DNA of 64,000 nt from JAJYIW01 sp963781665 (GTDB taxonomy: Bacteria > Chloroflexota > Anaerolineae > Anaerolineales > Anaerolineaceae): positions 2,480,001 to 2,544,000 of the forward strand of contig CAWAGA010000002.1 in NCBI GenBank assembly GCA_963781665.1. The letters run 5' to 3'. The notes under the pieces were generated by a model that ran no database searches, was not told where the DNA came from, and worked only from the letters and a program-made list of their open reading frames with translations. Positions 62,111-64,000 of the stretch are shown here, piece after piece; positions within the stretch are counted from its first letter, which is position 1; every line of letters begins with the position of its first letter. The translations under genes and the position numbers were made by a program.

Positions 62111-62227
62111 TTTTAATTTTATGTCCAGGATTTATTCAAAAGTGTAAAAATTAGAATAAGATAATCCGGTGATGGTGCGTTTTTACCAGGCAGACCCGGA
62201 TAGGCTTATTGGCAGATTGGGGCGGGC

Positions 62228-62557
62228 TCAAGGCACACTTCCTTTGCACAAGGTATCCGCAGCGTAAATTGTGTTCCGCCATCCGGTCGGGGTGACGCTG
62301 GGAAATAATCTTGCCCAGATCAGGCCGGCCGTCGAAATCGTGGTAACCACCATCTGTGGAATGCAGGTCCAATGGCCTCGAGGTAAAGAGGATGGCAGGA
62401 AAAAGGGGAAGCCGAAAATGACCAGCAAGACAACCGTGAAGATGTAGTCGTTCATGCTCGCCAGGTTATTGACACCCATCGCTGCGATCACCGTAAATGG
62501 CAGGCTTGCAGGGACAAGGCGGTAATCTTGTTGTTTTCTCAATTTGAGAATAATCAT
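62228..62557 (-). pseudogene. Possible remnant of a membrane protein gene
   Basis: A 109-codon frame includes NDYIFTVVLLVIFGFPFFLPSSL, a plausible membrane helix, but the ends look random (WTCIPQMVV, RNTIYAADTL). There is no ribosome site and no family match. It is likely debris or chance. Confidence 0.25.
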
Positions 62558-62659
62558 CGGATTGATTTTACACTTTTAATTCTTAAAGCGAAAGCGCTAT
62601 AAAGTGGTGCCCCAGAAGGGCAATAAAATCCCGACGTTTGGAAGGGTGGCCTGAAGACC

Positions 62660-62799
62660 AAGCCCGCGAACGGTCACCTCCTGAAAACCGTTTCGAGATT
62701 GGCGTCTATTATCGTCAAGGCCGTAATCCGCGCAATGATCTTGCCATGATCGATGATGGCGATCTGGTGGCAAAGACGCTCAGCCTCTTCCTTATGGTC
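62660..62799 (-). pseudogene. Relic of an ABC transporter ATPase gene
   Basis: In the frame starting at 62799 on the minus strand the sequence reads DHKEEAERLCHQIAIIDHGK, then IIARITALTIIDANLETVFRR and a stop. It matches the H-loop to C-terminal part of ABC-2 type ATPases (HYMEEAERLCDRIAIIDHGK, then LEDVF), with much of the middle deleted. No Walker motifs remain. It is a dead fragment. Confidence 0.7.
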
Positions 62800-62832
62800 A
62801 TATAACGTTCTTGGAGCCCTATCAAAATGGAG

Positions 62833-62862
62833 TTAAGAATTGGCTTTCCAGCATGCTATAAT
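62833..62862 (+). promoter_or_regulatory. Promoter of the lipoprotein gene at 63041
   Basis: TTAAGA (62833-62838), an 18-base spacer and TATAAT (62857-62862) preceded by TG as an extended -10. The leader is about 170 bases. Confidence 0.55.
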
Positions 62863-63040
62863 CCAGAGTAGTTGTTCCTGAAAGTGTCTACAACTTATTC
62901 CTCCATCGACTGACATCTGCTTTAAAATCGTCATCCTGCTTTTCTGGGATATCTGGCAAATTGGAATGGTACTTGCACCGACAGGTCTGGTACTCAAAAA
63001 TATCTGCTTCGCGTGTATTTTGGAACATCCAGGATTGTCC

Positions 63041-64000
63041 ATGTCTCTTAAACTAGGCATCTATATAAAAATTGCAGTGATTTTAGTCATATTGGTAGGT
63101 TGTGCCCCGGTCGATTCCGCCAGCCTGGCTGCCCCTGCTCTGCAGAAAGAATCTCCATCACTTTCGTCAATTTCTCAGGCAGAAGTAAACGATTTCCATC
63201 TATTAACGCCAGATAAGGGCTGGCTGCTCCTGGCAGATAGCCTGTATTGGACCGCAGATGGGGGAAAATCGTGGCAGGATATTACCCCTCCCAGGCCCGC
63301 TGGGGCATCTATCCAGGCCATCACTTTCCTGGATGAACAAATCGGTTTCGCCGTCATCACTGGTCAGGACGATACAGGGTTTCCGACCTACAGCCTGGCG
63401 CGCACATCCGACGGCGGTGTTAACTGGCAGGTCTCCCAACTACCATTGTTCGAATCCGGTGATCCTGGCGCGCTGCCAGCATCGGTTTACATGGATTTTC
63501 TCGATCCCCTCACGGGCTGGATCACGGTTAAGACCGCCACCAGCGCCGTTTTTAGTCTGGGTGAATTATTCGGCACTGTGGATGGCGGTAAGACCTGGAC
63601 CCGTCTGGATATTCCCTTTGGCGGGCCGGTGTATTTTGTTACACCTCTCACGGGTTGGATTGCAGGCGGCCCGACCGGCGATCAGCTTTACCTTACCCAG
63701 GATGGTGGCCAATCCTGGGTATCTCAGGCCCTACCGGCTCCTGTTGATACAGTATTTCTTTACCAGCTCCCTTCTTTTACTGATGAGCAGCATGGCTCGC
63801 TGCCTGTAGGAGTGAACGATCCTTCCGGCAGCCGGGTGGATTTCTACATTACTGCGGATGGAGGCCAGACCTGGCAGGTTTCGTCCTCGGCTGTCCTCAG
63901 CCAGGCAGTATCATCGGAAGCGCTCCCGCCTTTGAGTATTCAAGCAAATGGCGATTGGATCCTGGTTGATCTGCAAGCTCCGGCGATTTTGACCTCGCAG
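63041..64000 (+). CDS. Secreted lipoprotein with BNR-type beta-propeller repeats (C-terminus outside the window)
   Basis: 320 codons run uninterrupted from ATG 63041 to the window edge. A lipoprotein signal (hydrophobic core, then VILVGC) is followed by a repeat protein with at least five D-G-G-x-[ST/N]-W motifs: WTADGGKSWQD, RTSDGGVNWQV, GTVDGGKTWTR, LTQDGGQSWVS and ITADGGQTWQV. Such Asp-box (BNR/Ycf48-like) repeats form a beta propeller at the cell surface. No catalytic residues can be assigned. The gene is partial on the right. Confidence 0.88.
   Translation, partial: MSLKLGIYIKIAVILVILVGCAPVDSASLAAPALQKESPSLSSISQAEVNDFHLLTPDKGWLLLADSLYWTADGGKSWQDITPPRPAGASIQAITFLDEQIGFAVITGQDDTGFPTYSLARTSDGGVNWQVSQLPLFESGDPGALPASVYMDFLDPLTGWITVKTATSAVFSLGELFGTVDGGKTWTRLDIPFGGPVYFVTPLTGWIAGGPTGDQLYLTQDGGQSWVSQALPAPVDTVFLYQLPSFTDEQHGSLPVGVNDPSGSRVDFYITADGGQTWQVSSSAVLSQAVSSEALPPLSIQANGDWILVDLQAPAILTSQ

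Larger units (their letters stand above)
62111..63040 (+). other. Gene-poor stretch with decayed sequences
   Basis: No intact, clearly supported gene. It holds a short membrane-protein-like reading frame (62228-62557, minus) and an ABC ATPase relic (about 62660-62799, minus). The promoter of the lipoprotein gene (62833-62862, plus) is also here. Confidence 0.6.

Overview
The window looks like a chromosomal segment of a bacterium from the Chloroflexota, most likely an Anaerolineae-type anaerobe. This is inferred from gene content: a large MalT-like LuxR regulator beside lysS, several M42 peptidases, Thr/Pro-rich linker proteins, GH38 and GH13_18 sugar enzymes and DUF92/DUF1634 proteins. GC content is moderate and even. 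No plasmid, phage or CRISPR features were seen. The only intact mobile element is one insertion sequence of about 1.25 kb.

Region by region: 1-8.1 kb holds, on the minus strand, PIG-L deacetylase, greA, lysS, a MalT-like regulator, an ABC-2 exporter pair and a truncated small gene. 8.1-16.5 kb (plus strand) has a Thr-rich membrane protein, three tandem M42 aminopeptidase genes, a substrate-binding lipoprotein, a NarL-type two-component system and a repetitive membrane protein. 16.5-20.2 kb has YccF, an RRM protein, the cysK-cysE operon and tRNA-Asn. 20.5-33.5 kb is mostly housekeeping and small transport genes: a TauE/SafE exporter with a DUF1634 partner, an FTR1 permease, an FAD oxidoreductase, MBL proteins, mutY, pcm, a DegT aminotransferase and a DUF92 protein. 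33.5-40.4 kb (minus strand) has VWA and MoxR, moaA, ppk2, a SUMF1-domain protein and metK under a SAM-I riboswitch. 40.5-41.7 kb is the IS. 41.7-50.6 kb has a membrane glycosyltransferase, RNase Z, recX, rny, an MBL hydrolase, an MFS transporter and an M24 peptidase. 50.6-60.2 kb is a carbohydrate block: a URO-D-like protein, GH38, a GH127-like enzyme, a GH13_18 phosphorylase and a GT4 synthase. It is followed by a Kef-type antiporter, gene relics and a lipoprotein that runs off the end of the window.

The strongest regulatory finds are upstream of biosynthetic genes. The cysK-cysE leader encodes a 15-residue peptide with two Cys codons ahead of mutually exclusive hairpins and an intrinsic terminator, which has the layout of a cysteine attenuator. 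metK has a textbook SAM-I riboswitch. moaA and recX have long structured leaders that I cannot assign to a family. Three genes carry single-base disruptions: a nonsense codon at codon 6 of the third M42 gene, a 1-nt insertion near the end of rny, and a 1-nt insertion near the end of the GH13_18 gene. Each is either a sequence error or a real lesion.
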